This document shows positions 1 to 10,500 of a DNA stretch of 64,000 nt, piece after piece. Source of the DNA: Ceratobasidium sp. AG-K (Eukaryota > Basidiomycota > Agaricomycetes > Cantharellales > Ceratobasidiaceae); the NCBI GenBank assembly GCA_037039685.1, contig JAWNGF010000003.1, positions 5,120,571 through 5,184,570 on the forward strand, written 5' to 3'. The stretch's first letter is position 1; every line of letters begins with the position of its first letter. Under the pieces are notes generated by a model. That model searched no databases. It worked only from the letters and a program-made list of their open reading frames with translations, and had not been told where the DNA came from. Position numbers and translations under genes: made by a program.

Positions 1-1986
1 ACAGTGTCCGGCTTGTTGCATCCCAACGCAACCGCCATGAAAACCTGGGCAAGGGATTTTGCCTCCTTGCCAGTCCACTGGGAGATCTTTGATTTCCTGT
101 TGCTAAAATGGCAAAGGCCCAGGGCGCGTGGGAGACTGGTCAACCAGCGGTCGAACCTTTTTGGAGTGAGTAGGTTTGTCATCCACTTGACCAAATGGTC
201 AAGGAAGACGCCTTTGTTGACCTGGTGCAGTAGATCAGGCGTAATTGCGCTGGGAATGTCAGCAAACGGCAGTTTGGCCCAGAACGGGCGCACTGGGCGA
301 TAGCCCAGTTTCCGAAGTGCGGGCCCAGGTTGCCCTCGTGCCCCATCCAACTCTTCAAGGAAATCCACCTTGTCCCGCTTGCGATGACACCGATTGCAAT
401 TCCCGCGGCCTTTTAGTGGGCTATGGCATATGGGACATCCACTTTGCCAAACGCAGGAGACGAGGCACTGCTCTGGCCAGTCGCCGATGAATGCCGAGAG
501 GATGGGGAAAACGAGGCGGACACCGCCGTCGGCGCACAACATCTCAACGTCGCGCTCGCCAGCCTTTTGCAAAGGCTTCAAAAGCCGTTTCATGCATTTG
601 TGGTAGAACTGCCACCCCGACTTTCCGTTCTCCGAAACCACGGGGATATATCCAAGCAGAATCTGTGCGTGTTCAGACGGACGACAGGGAACCGATTTAC
701 TGATGTTGCCGATCGTCAGGTAAACCAGCCACGCAACACAACTACCGCTCATGAGCGACAGCTGGGTCTTATTGGACGACAGTATGACGGTTGCGACCAT
801 AGCCCCGCGCCTGCCGCCCAGTACGTTCTACCATGAACAATACGAGTGAGTCTACTTCCGCGTCAAACCAGATCGTTTTAAATACTTACCTGTAGTCTCC
901 ACCACCGGTTACCAGTCCAGACCTCCCCGTAAATCCGTTGAGTGTGCAATCTTGAGGTGTACTGACAGACTGGTGCATACCGCATGTATTTGGCAAAGCG
1001 ACGCGTCGACATCAACTGACGGATAACGTCAATCGGGTTGCGCGTCCAAAAATCGATCCAATCGCCGTTCGGTTGCTTGATCACCAGTTTCTCCCAATCG
1101 GGACCGTGTGGTAGTTTATCGACCTCCTCGAGGAAGTCGTGGCAGCTCTGCCAGGGCAATGAAGTATTCTGTGGACGCGTAAGTATTAATAACGGTCAAA
1201 AAATTGTGTGCTCACATGTTTACGCAGGTACTCCTTGCGTTCCCAATTGCTCGCGTGGATATTCCCCAACCATTTGTCATGCTTGAAGAGCTTTGTATCC
1301 TCCCAGATTGGGTTGTATGAAGACCTTGGCTGTTTGGGCGGGGTTTCCCATCGTATGACGCCTCCGGCGGTTGGGTCAGGATGCAATTCCTCATGAATCA
1401 ATTTGTGCGGTGGGCGACAAGCGGGGGTAGGGGTGACTTTTGGCGGAGGGCCTTGCCAGCACACATCGTCATCGACGTCGTCATCGTCGGTGCTCTCGTC
1501 GCCTTTGTCGTCGCTGTCCCATTCCGAATCCATTGACTCGTCGTCTGGGACAAAATCCGGGTCGCCCTCATTGCCCTCGTCATAACCAGGAGGCGGGACC
1601 AAGTCCTTGTTCTTGTTGTGGGTCCAGCCACTTGGGCCAGCACCATCAAGAGCGTCCTTCATTTCGATATCTTTGTCCGCCACGCATTCTTCCTCGGGCG
1701 GGGGCTCAACAACGACCTTGGGCAAGCGCAAACGTAGCGGGTTTTTTGGCGCGGGATGGGAAGTGGGGTCGCAGGTGTGGTTCCAGTGAGCTACGAGAAC
1801 ACGCGCGTCATACTCAGCGAGGTAGTACTTGCGACACTTAGGTACTTGGGAATAATGGTTTCTCAGACTGCGAGCGCTGGGTACTGATTCCTTGCAACTA
1901 CGGCAGCGGAACTTGGACTTGCTGGGGATCATGATGCGGCGCGTAGCTGGCGACAATCTCCGAGGGGTGAGTGAGACTTGTCGCAA
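1..1986 (-). CDS. Plavaka-type transposase, 3' part cut by window edge
   Basis: Three exons read on the minus strand: 1216-1986, 890-1168 and 1-827, joined in frame by introns 1169-1215 and 828-889 with GT-AG ends. The protein opens with a zinc-finger-like segment (FRCRSC, then H and C within about 20 residues). An acidic linker rich in D and E follows, then the conserved core of fungal Plavaka transposases: a segment ending RNPIDVIRQLM, the MYTG-like block around RIYGEVWTGNRWW, and the block VILSSNKTQLSLMSG...VYLTIGNISK. Family knowledge: Plavaka elements are cut-and-paste DNA transposons of basidiomycetes, usually placed with CACTA/EnSpm-like elements. The reading frame stays open to base 1, so the catalytic C-terminus lies outside the window. 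I took the first in-frame ATG (1986). An ATG about 18 codons further in is also possible. No terminal inverted repeat can be assigned. Confidence 0.85.
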
Positions 1987-2427
1987 TTTTTGGAGAACTT
2001 ACCCCTCAGATATCAGGGCGGCCGGAAGGACTTCAATTGCGACTGCGATCCCAACGCTGATTTTGACATGTATGCGCCCTAAGTCCAAAAACGGCTGAAG
2101 TCGACCCATCCTGGCTATGTATGCCAAGTTAGTAAGTGTCAGGAACTGACACTCTGAAGGTTATTTGCGTTAACATTTGATTTCCGAAGCTGAAATGAAT
2201 TGGCTTCAAGCTCCAAACGCAGCAACAAAGCACCGACTTCTTGCTTCTAATGAGATGGGCCAGGCTTTGGCCCCCGCTTTCAGACCTTCATATATGGGCC
2301 ACGCGAAAATTCTCTAAGGTAGAGCGCCCCCCTTGTTCATTCTTCTCTCTCCATTGCTCGAACCTCTACAATCTCCACTTTGTCAACTCATTTTTTCATT
2401 GCATGCTGCCTCCAAGCAACTTGCTCA
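1987..2427. other. Spacer between divergent Plavaka transposase and DUF6532-like gene
   Basis: About 440 bp with no convincing reading frame. It lies between two divergently transcribed genes and so probably holds both promoters. A pyrimidine-rich stretch at about 2330-2400 sits just before the ATG of the downstream gene. No clear terminal inverted repeat was found here. Confidence 0.4.
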
Positions 2428-4835
2428 ATGGAAGAAACCCAGGCTGTGAGCCCCACCGGCTGCCCGCTTCGCTCACCTAAGATCCCCGCAAACGCGTTTG
2501 ACTATGGTACGTCTGGCGCCAACTAATTTGGACGGAATGCTGACGTCGCTCGAAGTGAGCAAACACCAGCCTACGAGAATGGCACGTCTATCTCAGGCCA
2601 GCAACACTGCTGTTGTTGCTGATGGTAAGTGCCAGCTCATTGGCATTTAGTTCTCACATCGCTAACTTGATCTATGTAGCCCTGCCGTCTGTCCCCTGCA
2701 AGAAGCCTGCCCCGCGCCCTCGAGAGGACTCTGACGCCGTGCCATCCACCAAGTCGGAGTCGGAGAGGGCCAAGAAGCAACAGAAAAAGGGCAAAGACAG
2801 AGTCAATGACCCTGAGAATATACTTGGTAAGTTAAACACGAACAACAAACTGTCGTGAGCCATGCTCTCGCCATCGGACTCGTCTACGTCTCATCCTCTC
2901 TCATTGTTTGTGTTTGTGTTTGTGTTTGTGTTTGTCTTTCCCCTTGTTCTCCTGCCGCATTGCCACCTTCTTGTGGTTATGTGTTACACTGTGTAACGCG
3001 GCTGTGCTTTGTACAAGTCATGTCTGTTCATACAGCATGACTCACACGGACACTCCTGATTGGTAGACTGTTGTGACTCAGGTGGCTACGCTTTGTATGA
3101 CTTGGCCACTTTGCAAATATATATAGAGGACCAACAAGCCTGGTAACCCCAGCTTGTTTTGTCTCGTCAAACATCCCCTTTGAGTGACACTTTGAACCAC
3201 CCCTACCCTCAAGAGCCTACAGACACTTAAGTGTGTTGCGGTTCAAGAGGTCACTTAAGTCTTAGTGCCGTCCACTCTCCATCGCGGCTTGTCTCATAGC
3301 CACTAAGAAGAAGCTTATGACACAAACGCTCCAGTTACTGACATATTCACTCAGATCTGCCGTACGATCAACTTGTCTCTGACGAGGATCGCATGCATTG
3401 GTTGTTGACGATGCTTCGCGCTCGCAACTCTCGCGACTTCTCTGAGGAAGGCTTGGACCTCAACAACCTTGAGTTCTTGTGGCATGGCCGACCGAGTAAA
3501 ACGGTACATTGACACTTTGCATCATTCTTTCGGTCACTAATTTCTCATGCATTTGCAGCCACCTCCCAAGCGCGACGCATCAGCGCCGCTCAAGAGGACG
3601 GACTCTTTCACAATCGTCCCGGGGGGCAAGCTCCCTTCGTTCAAGGACAAAATCAAACCCCAAGGTACGCTCTGGGTTGATTTACCTTATACATGTAGCT
3701 TACTCCTCTTTGTTTGCTAGCGCCCAAGCCGTTGCAGGGCCCCCAGCCAAGTGCCAGACGCCATTTGCCTTGGATTGGCGCTGTCAGTCCTGTGCCTGGC
3801 CCCGCAACAGCAGCTTCATTGTCGCAGGCATGCGTCACTACGCGTCTACGCCTCGCCCCTTCCGTTTCATCTTGCCCAACACCATCGGAGGATCCACCCA
3901 AAGCCAATCTACCTCAAAATTTGCCGAACCCTGAGGCAGAAGCACCCAATGTCGGCCCAACCCCCCCTGGCTCTCCAGTTCAGCCTTGCATTGCGGTTGA
4001 GCCAGTTGGCCGTGAGCCTTCAGGCTCACCACTTCGCGACTCACCCAAAGTCGTTAGTCGTCACTCAACCACCCCACCATCACCTCAGCATGTTCCGTTT
4101 TCACCCGACCGCATTCAACCTCACCAAGACGATCAACTATCCTCTCCGTCACCGCCACCTTGGACTCATGCTGCTCGCAAGCCCTGCCAACCCGTGCCTG
4201 TGGCCCAAGGGGATACATCCGATGACAATCTCCCCGATCCTCAAGATGCAAGGATGTTGGACTGAGAGCAACCAGAGGTGCTGCCAAAACGGAAGGGCCA
4301 GCGCCCGCCTGCGAGGCAATCCCCACCTCCCCCTGTTCCGGACGATGGAGATGATGAGCAGTCAGATTTTGAAGGTACGTACTAACTTATACGGTTCAAG
4401 CTTGCTGCTAAGTTGATCTTTATTAGATGTTCCCATCAACGTCCCTATTGCCGGCCTTCTCACCATGAGACAACGGTCCCAACGGCGTTGGTTTGGCCGT
4501 GCAATCCCGCTCATGGATGGTCTTGCCGAGCACTGTGTTCTACTTGCGATTACTACAAACCCTTTTGCCGACTGCACGCCTGTCATTGTCAACAATGACG
4601 AAGACGGCGTCCCTATTGCCAATGGCGTTGAATTCAACCTGATTGTCACCAGGGAGTGGGCGGCCGTCAACCACGAGTTACGACCTGGCCAGCGCCCCTT
4701 CAAGCTCCACGAAGAATACCGCTTCAACGTGAGTACATTCAATTAGGATAAATCACTTACTAACCGTGCCCAAATAGGTGAAGCAGGTTTATACCCAGCT
4801 ACGCAATGCCATCAAAACCAATGCTATAGGGTTTG
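2428..4835 (+). pseudogene. DUF6532-like gene, 5' part, split by retrotransposon
   Basis: Eight exons can be read: 2428-2506, 2556-2624, 2680-2826, 3355-3503, 3559-3664, 3721-4374, 4427-4728 and 4778-4835. The N-terminal half is low-complexity, rich in P, S, K and D (for example SKTPPPKRDASAPLKRTD). The part after 4427 is globular (VPINVPIAGLL..., RFNVKQVYTQLRNAIK) and looks like the start of a DUF6532-type domain, a basidiomycete domain of unknown function. Damage: an in-frame TGA at 4263-4265 in the long exon, a solo LTR in the 2827-3354 intron, and the full retroelement cutting the last exon after the codon for F in AIGF. Reading resumes in the same frame at 12768, so both halves were one gene. 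The DUF6532 label is from memory of the family pattern and is moderate. Confidence 0.6.
2851..3322 (+). repeat. Solo LTR of a Ty3/Gypsy family inside an intron
   Basis: 472 bp flanked by the 5-bp direct repeat CAAAC (2846-2850 and 3323-3327). It begins TGTCGTGAGC and ends GACA, matching the ends of the LTRs of the complete element at 4836-12762. Shared internal parts are TGACTCA sites near 3030-3080, a TATATATA box at about 3117-3126, and the putative RNA start AGCTTGTTTTGT at 3151, about 33 bp after the TATA. It is clearly diverged from the complete copy, so it is an older insertion. It includes a (TTTGTG)n simple repeat at about 2906-2936. It sits wholly within the 528-bp intron 2827-3354 of the DUF6532-like gene, so splicing could in principle have survived. 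Solo LTRs arise by recombination between the two LTRs of an element. Confidence 0.88.
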
Positions 4836-4960
4836 TGTCGTGACCTGTCCCTCCCTCTGTCTCTGTTTGCGGACTCGTGGCTTGCACTGGCGCCTTAAGC
4901 GCCCCTCTTCTCCTCTGCGCCCTCTCCCTTGTTTAGTAAGGTGTATGGATGATGTGTCAC

Positions 4961-5065
4961 CATGAGTCATATGACTCATGCTGTTTTCTATTGGCTGGCC
5001 TGCGCAACCCCTTTATGACTCGGACTTTGACTCAGGCTTGTGACTCATGTATATACTATGACTCA
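4961..5065 (+). promoter_or_regulatory. Cluster of five TGACTCA (Gcn4/AP-1-type) sites in U3
   Basis: TGACTCA or its reverse TGAGTCA occurs at 4963-4969, 4972-4978, 5028-5034, 5041-5047 and 5059-5065, with a near match (TGACTCG) at 5016-5022. The first two form a perfect 20-bp palindrome, CATGAGTCATATGACTCATG, at 4961-4980. All lie just upstream of the TATA box. TGACTCA is the known core site of Gcn4/CPC1 and AP-1-type bZIP factors, which respond to amino-acid starvation and stress. That such a factor drives this element is inference. The same sites are duplicated in the 3' LTR. Confidence 0.7.
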
Positions 5066-5078
5066 CTTGCTTTCTGAG

Positions 5079-5112
5079 TATATATACTGGCTTGCAAGCA
5101 TGGTCATCCCCA
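5079..5112 (+). promoter_or_regulatory. LTR core promoter: TATA box and predicted transcription start
   Basis: TATATATA at 5079-5086. The predicted RNA start is A at 5112, 33 bp downstream. The start is placed there because the 12 nt from 5112 (AGCTTGCTTTGC) are the exact reverse complement of the primer-binding site after the LTR. The diverged solo LTR keeps the same TATA-to-AGCTTG spacing (3117 to 3151). Confidence 0.65.
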
Positions 5113-5333
5113 GCTTGCTTTGCCTCGTCAACTCTCCCTGCAGTGTGATCAGAGGCACTTGGCTACTTAGCCTTTAGCGCAGCCACTTGGACTTAGGAGC
5201 TAGTGACTTGTACTGACAAGACTAGCGTTTGTCCACCTTAGTGATAGAGTCTTAGAAGACTTATCACATATTGTTCCACATCTCAAAGGCCATTAGCGGT
5301 CGTCAACCATAGGCATTAGCAGGTTGCGACATT

Positions 5334-5345
5334 GCAAAGCAAGCT
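5334..5345 (+). other. Primer-binding site, probably self-primed
   Basis: GCAAAGCAAGCT starts 2 nt after the 5' LTR ends. It is the exact reverse complement of 5112-5123 in the same LTR. It does not look like the usual tRNA 3'-end complement (which would start TGG). Established knowledge: Tf1 of fission yeast and related chromoviruses prime minus-strand synthesis with the 5' end of their own RNA, about 11 nt long. The match here has the same size and position. Confidence 0.65.
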
Positions 5346-5388
5346 CTTAGTACGCTGAGCCACAAGAAAAACAAAGTCACGTGACGAC

Positions 5389-7560
5389 ATGGACAATCAA
5401 TCCTCAAGTGCAGCGTCTCGAAGGAGCGAGGCTCCAATAGCGACAATAGTCGAAATCCGATCAAACCCCTCAAGAGGAGCAAGGGAACGGGCAGGTGATT
5501 GGACAGCACCACTTAGAAGTGGTAGCTGCGCGTCAAGACCCCCTTCCACCAGCGTCCCAGGAGGAATTGGCAACATTATCGAAACATCAGGAACTCAAGA
5601 AGAAACCAGGATTTCAAACGAGCAAGGGTCCACTTCACCAACAGTTCGAATAGTCGAAAATCCAATCAATACGCCACCACCAGCAGCTCCAATCGTCACT
5701 CTCCATGGCGAAAGTGTGATTAGCCCTAGGGCTGTGCGTGTGATTAGGATACCAGGACCGCTTAGAAATGCAACCCCGGGTCCATCAAACACCGGAACGA
5801 CAGGGACAAGACGTCCTTTAGCATTCCCCAACTTCGAAATGCAATTTCCACCCCCAATAGCTACCCCTGCATCCATGCCACCACTTGTGGAAGTTCCCAG
5901 GTCTCACAGTGCCCTGAGCGTGCCATCAACCTTCCAATCACAAGGAAGTGTTGAGTCTATTTCACAAGATGAGGGACTGAGGCAAGAACGACTGATGGAA
6001 AATATGGAGGGAAATCCAATCCAAGCTCTGGAAAGGATCTTCAACACCCTTCAAATCCAATATCAACAGGAGAACGCAGTCCAAGCCCTTAGAATTGAAG
6101 GGATGGAACGACGATGGGACCTACAAAACCAAGACACGACAAACATGATGCAGCGAATTGAGCGCATTGCGTCTAGAACGGAAGACGGAGTCAACACTTT
6201 CTATGAAAGGCTTAGAAATGTGGATCGCGTTCAGCACCAAATCCTTGAAGTCTTCGAACAGTCGGTCGAAAATTCCGAACAAATCAACAATAGGTTGAAC
6301 AATTTTGATCTTCGGATGAACCAAACGTTGCAAGGACAAACCCAGCGTATTACACGCATCAAAGAAACCTTAGGGAGAATGGCGGAAGGAATGAGAAACA
6401 TGACCATGACCCTTGGAAGAATCAATGAGGAGGTTACTGATGGATTTCAGGATCAAACCACTAGGATGCAAGAAGTTCGCCTACAAACTAGGGAAACATT
6501 TGACCTTCTTGAGCAAATTGGGGCTGACGCCCAAGCAGAATCCGAACACCGAAGGGAAGAATCACGACGAACCTCCATTGAGATCCCACAACAAAGAGAA
6601 CCACCCCCTCATCTTCCACCACAGGGACGACGATCACCCTCATTTGAGGTGCAAGGACAATCAGGATATCAAATCAGGGATGAGGGAAGAACCTTTATCT
6701 TCCAAACAAATCAGGGAGGCAATGGAGGAAACCCGGGACCACGCATCAAGATGCCAAAAGCCTTTGAAGGAACCAGGGGAACTGCAGCCAAAACCTTCCT
6801 CGCAAGAATGAAGGCCTATTTCCGGTTGAACCCTACCCAGTATGACACAGATGAACGGCGCATTATTGCAGTTCTGATGAACATGGCAGAAGGACCTGCT
6901 GGAAATTGGGCACAGCCAGTTCTGAACAGATACAACGACAATCTAGACCACCCATGGCTAGAATCTTGGAATGCTTTCCAAGAAGCCTACAACAGACAAT
7001 GGAGCGATCCCAGCAAGAAGGTTCAAGCTGAACAAGGGATCCAACGACTTTACCAAAACAAGAGTGTATCTGAATACGTCTCTGACTTCCGACTTCTTTC
7101 CCAAGAACTCGACTGGAATGACGCGGCACTAGCGGCACGCTTCAGACAAGGATTGAACCGCTTCATCAAGGCAGAACTTGTTCGTGAGGAACTCAGGGAC
7201 AGAGCAGGAGCAGAACAGCGAGACCTTGAAGGATGGATCAACATTGCCCTGCAAGCAGAGGAAATCAACAAATTGACCAATCCGGTTAGCACAAAAAAGA
7301 AGAACGATCAAACCACTCAAGCGGAAGGTTCTAGAACCCAGAAGATCAAAGGGGATCTAGTCCCAAAGGAAGAAAAGAAACGCCAAAGGGAAAACAACCT
7401 CTGCATCAAATGTGGAGAAGCAGGTCACAATCTCGCTGACTGCACAAAGGATTGGACCTACAAGGACAAAGGAAAGAAGCCTGTGAAAGGAAAAGCCGCT
7501 GAACTCAAAAATGAGATGGTGAATGAGAACGTTTCCACCGATTCCGAGTCGGAAAACTAG
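5389..7560 (+). CDS. gag: Gag polyprotein of the retrotransposon
   Basis: 723 residues, intact. Roughly the first 200 residues are disordered and rich in P, S and T. Residues about 200-390 are predicted coiled coil (many Q, E, R heptads, e.g. FNTLQIQYQQENAVQ). Residues about 450-620 match the retrotransposon capsid domain (PKAFEGTRGTAAKTFL..., WNAFQEAYNRQW, SVSEYVSDFRLLSQEL). A CCHC zinc knuckle, CIKCGEAGHNLADC, lies near residue 670 and would bind the RNA genome. The start ATG at 5389 is 57 bp after the LTR. The stop TAG at 7558 lies inside a short overlap with the pol frame. Product: the structural protein of the virus-like particle, cytoplasmic. Confidence 0.93.
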   Translation: MDNQSSSAASRRSEAPIATIVEIRSNPSRGARERAGDWTAPLRSGSCASRPPSTSVPGGIGNIIETSGTQEETRISNEQGSTSPTVRIVENPINTPPPAAPIVTLHGESVISPRAVRVIRIPGPLRNATPGPSNTGTTGTRRPLAFPNFEMQFPPPIATPASMPPLVEVPRSHSALSVPSTFQSQGSVESISQDEGLRQERLMENMEGNPIQALERIFNTLQIQYQQENAVQALRIEGMERRWDLQNQDTTNMMQRIERIASRTEDGVNTFYERLRNVDRVQHQILEVFEQSVENSEQINNRLNNFDLRMNQTLQGQTQRITRIKETLGRMAEGMRNMTMTLGRINEEVTDGFQDQTTRMQEVRLQTRETFDLLEQIGADAQAESEHRREESRRTSIEIPQQREPPPHLPPQGRRSPSFEVQGQSGYQIRDEGRTFIFQTNQGGNGGNPGPRIKMPKAFEGTRGTAAKTFLARMKAYFRLNPTQYDTDERRIIAVLMNMAEGPAGNWAQPVLNRYNDNLDHPWLESWNAFQEAYNRQWSDPSKKVQAEQGIQRLYQNKSVSEYVSDFRLLSQELDWNDAALAARFRQGLNRFIKAELVREELRDRAGAEQRDLEGWINIALQAEEINKLTNPVSTKKKNDQTTQAEGSRTQKIKGDLVPKEEKKRQRENNLCIKCGEAGHNLADCTKDWTYKDKGKKPVKGKAAELKNEMVNENVSTDSESEN

Positions 7561-7577
7561 ATGGGCGTCTCTCCACC

Positions 7578-10500
7578 GTGTGCGAAGATGCCCCAATTTC
7601 CTCTCTGCAAAATGTATACTATTGCAAGGCTACAAATGAAACACCCATGGTATACACAACCGCAGAGGGAATCACGGAAAAAATCTCAACTCTCATCGAC
7701 TCCGGCTCTTCTAGAAACTTCATCGACCTGAGGTTTGCCATTGAAAACAACATCCCTTTGACCAAATTACAAACTCCCAGAAGCATTGAAACCATCGACG
7801 GAAAAACGCAAAAGGATCAAATCCAATTCAGGTGCAAGCTGAAATTTGATCTAGAAGAAAGAACGTTTTGCCAGAAATTCTATGTCATGAACACTGGCAC
7901 ACAACCCATGATCCTAGGAATGCCATGGCTGAAGGAAACCAACCCTGAAATATCCTGGTCTCCCTTTGCTATCAAATGGAAAAAGGAGGATTCCTTCATT
8001 GCCAAGGCAGGACTACTTCAGAAACTACCAGATGAACTTCAAGAATTCAAGGACGTTTTTGATGAAGAAAAATATGACAAACTCCCGGAACACAGAGAAT
8101 GGGACTGCAGAATCGATTTCTATGACAACGATTGTCTCCCAAAACCAAGAAAGGCCTACCCGCTGTCACCAAGGGAAAGAGAAGCTACAAGGGAATACAT
8201 TGCAAGTGAACTCCGGTCAGGACGTATTAGACCCAGCAAATCTCCCTTAGCCGCAAGCCTTTTCTTTGTCAAAAAGGCACTGAAGGAAGGACAGACCATA
8301 CCTGACCTACGCCCAGTTGTTGACTACAGAGGAGCAAATGAAGAAACCATCCCGGACCAGTATCCCATTCCACTACTCGAACAGCTCCTAGAAATTTTCA
8401 AGAAGACCGGTGAAAGTTTGAAAGAAGAACTTTTCATTACTTCCCTCGACCTGAAGAATGGCTTTTGGAATGTTAGAATCAGAGAGGGAGACGAGTGGAA
8501 GACAGCATTCATCACCTCAGAAGGCCTTTTCGAATACACCGTGATGGCCTTTGGGCTCAAAAATGCACCTTCCACTTTTCAAAGAATGATGGACCACATC
8601 TTCAGAGACATGATCGGAGTGAAGATTGTGATCTACATCGACGACATCCTTATTATTTCTAGAGGAAGAAATCAGCACACCATAGATATCAAGGAAGTCT
8701 TGCAAAGATTGAGGAAGAACAACCTCTTTGGAAACCTGAAGAAATGTACCTTCTATGGAAAAAGGGCTGACTGGGTTGGGTTCGTCGTCGACAAGAACGG
8801 CATTTCCATGAACAAGGACAAGATCAAAACTATCCAAGAATGGCCCACCCCGAAAACCGTGAAACAACTACAGGCGTTCATCGGTTTCTGCAACTTCTAT
8901 AGAAGATTCGTGGTAGCCTTCTCCTCAATTGTCAAGCCCCTGACTCAATTGACAAGAAAGGACAGAAAGTGGGAATGGAATCCCGAACACCAGGAAGCCT
9001 TTGACTCCCTGAAAAAGGTCATTTCAAAGGAACCGGTGCTAGCACACCCCGACGAATCAAAGCAGTACTTCCTTGAAACAGATGCTTTGGGGGTTGCAAT
9101 GGGAGCTATTCTTAGCCAACGACAAAAAGACGGTTACTTACACCCAGTAGGATTTCTCTCAAAAGGCTTCAAGGAGGCAGAGCTGAACTACGACACACAT
9201 GACAAGGAGCTTCTTGCTATCATAGAAGCTTTACGTCACTGGCGGATCCACCTGGAAGGCACAAAAGAGCCAATAGTGATCTACACAGATCACAAAAACC
9301 TCACTTACTGGCAGAAAGCCAGCACTTTCAACCGAAGACACAACAGATGGCTTCTCATGCTGGCAAGCTACAATTTCGAGATCCACTACAGACCTGGCAA
9401 AATGTCGGAAAAACCGGACATCCTCTCAAGAAGAAGTGATCACAACGATATCGCGTCCGCAGAACAAGTGATGATCTCTGCCGAAAACTTCAAGGGATTC
9501 TCAGCCCTGATGAGTGACGACATTATTGCGGAAATCAGGGAAGCCCTAGAGGAGGACGAAAGCCTGGAAACCCTGATCAAAAGCACCAAGAGGAAGGAAG
9601 ACCTACCTCCCTCTGTGAGGAAACAATTCAAGGACTACGAAATGAGCGAAGATCTCCTGTGGTATCAAGGAAGAATTGTCGTCCCTGAAGAAAAAGACAT
9701 CAAACTGAAGCTTCTGAAGCTTTACCACGACTCGCCCATTGCGGGTCACCAAGGACAGGCCAGGACTCTAGAACTCATCTCTAGAAACTACTACTGGCCA
9801 GGCATGAAAGCCCAAGTCAACAAGTATGTTGAAAGCTGTGAAGCGTGCCAGAGAGGGAAGGGAAGCAAAGGACACCTACCACTCAAACCCTTGCCCATTC
9901 CGAAAAGACCCTGGGAAAATATCGCTTATGACTTTATTGTGAAACTACCAAGATCACAAGGGTTTGATAGCGTCCTTGTTGTGATGGACCGTTTTTCCAG
10001 AATGGCACACTTCATCCCCTGCAAAGAATCCACAAACTCGGAAGAACTTGCTGATATCTTTGTGAAGGAAGTATGGCGCCTCCATGGATTCCCCAAGACC
10101 ACTGTTTCGGATAGAGGAACCACCTTCAAATCACACTTCCTAGAAGCTGTCTACAAACGGCTAGGAATCCAAGGAACATTCTCCACAGCCTTCCACCCTG
10201 AAACAGATGGCTTGGTAGAGAGAACAAACCAGTGGCTTGAAGGATGGATACGCATCTTTGGAAATCACAAGCAGGATGACTGGGCAAAATGGTTACCTAT
10301 TGCGGAATTTTGCCACAACAATCACAAGAACTGAGTCACAAACAAATCCCCCTTTGAGGTCATCTATGGCATGACTCCCAAATGGTCTATTGAGGACTAC
10401 GTGACTCGCTCCCCAGAAGGAGACAAGTGGACAAGGGATATGGAAGTAGTATGGGAGGAAACAAGGGCTCTGATGGAATATCATCAGTCAAAGGAAGAGA

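Larger units (their letters stand above)
4836..5331 (+). repeat. 5' LTR
   Basis: 496 bp starting TGTCGTGACC and ending GGTTGCGACA, i.e. the TG...CA ends usual for LTRs. Identical to the 3' LTR except at position 5121. U3 (4836-5111) contains five TGACTCA motifs and a TATA box. R probably starts at 5112. Confidence 0.97.

Noticed and set aside
1038..1841. Several plus-strand frames of 80-130 codons near the window start
   Set aside because: They are antisense to the Plavaka transposase exons, which have motif and splice support.
2906..2936. (TTTGTG)n simple repeat as a regulatory or telomere-like tract
   Set aside because: It lies inside the solo LTR and looks like an ordinary short microsatellite. 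It does not match the fungal telomere repeat TTAGGG.
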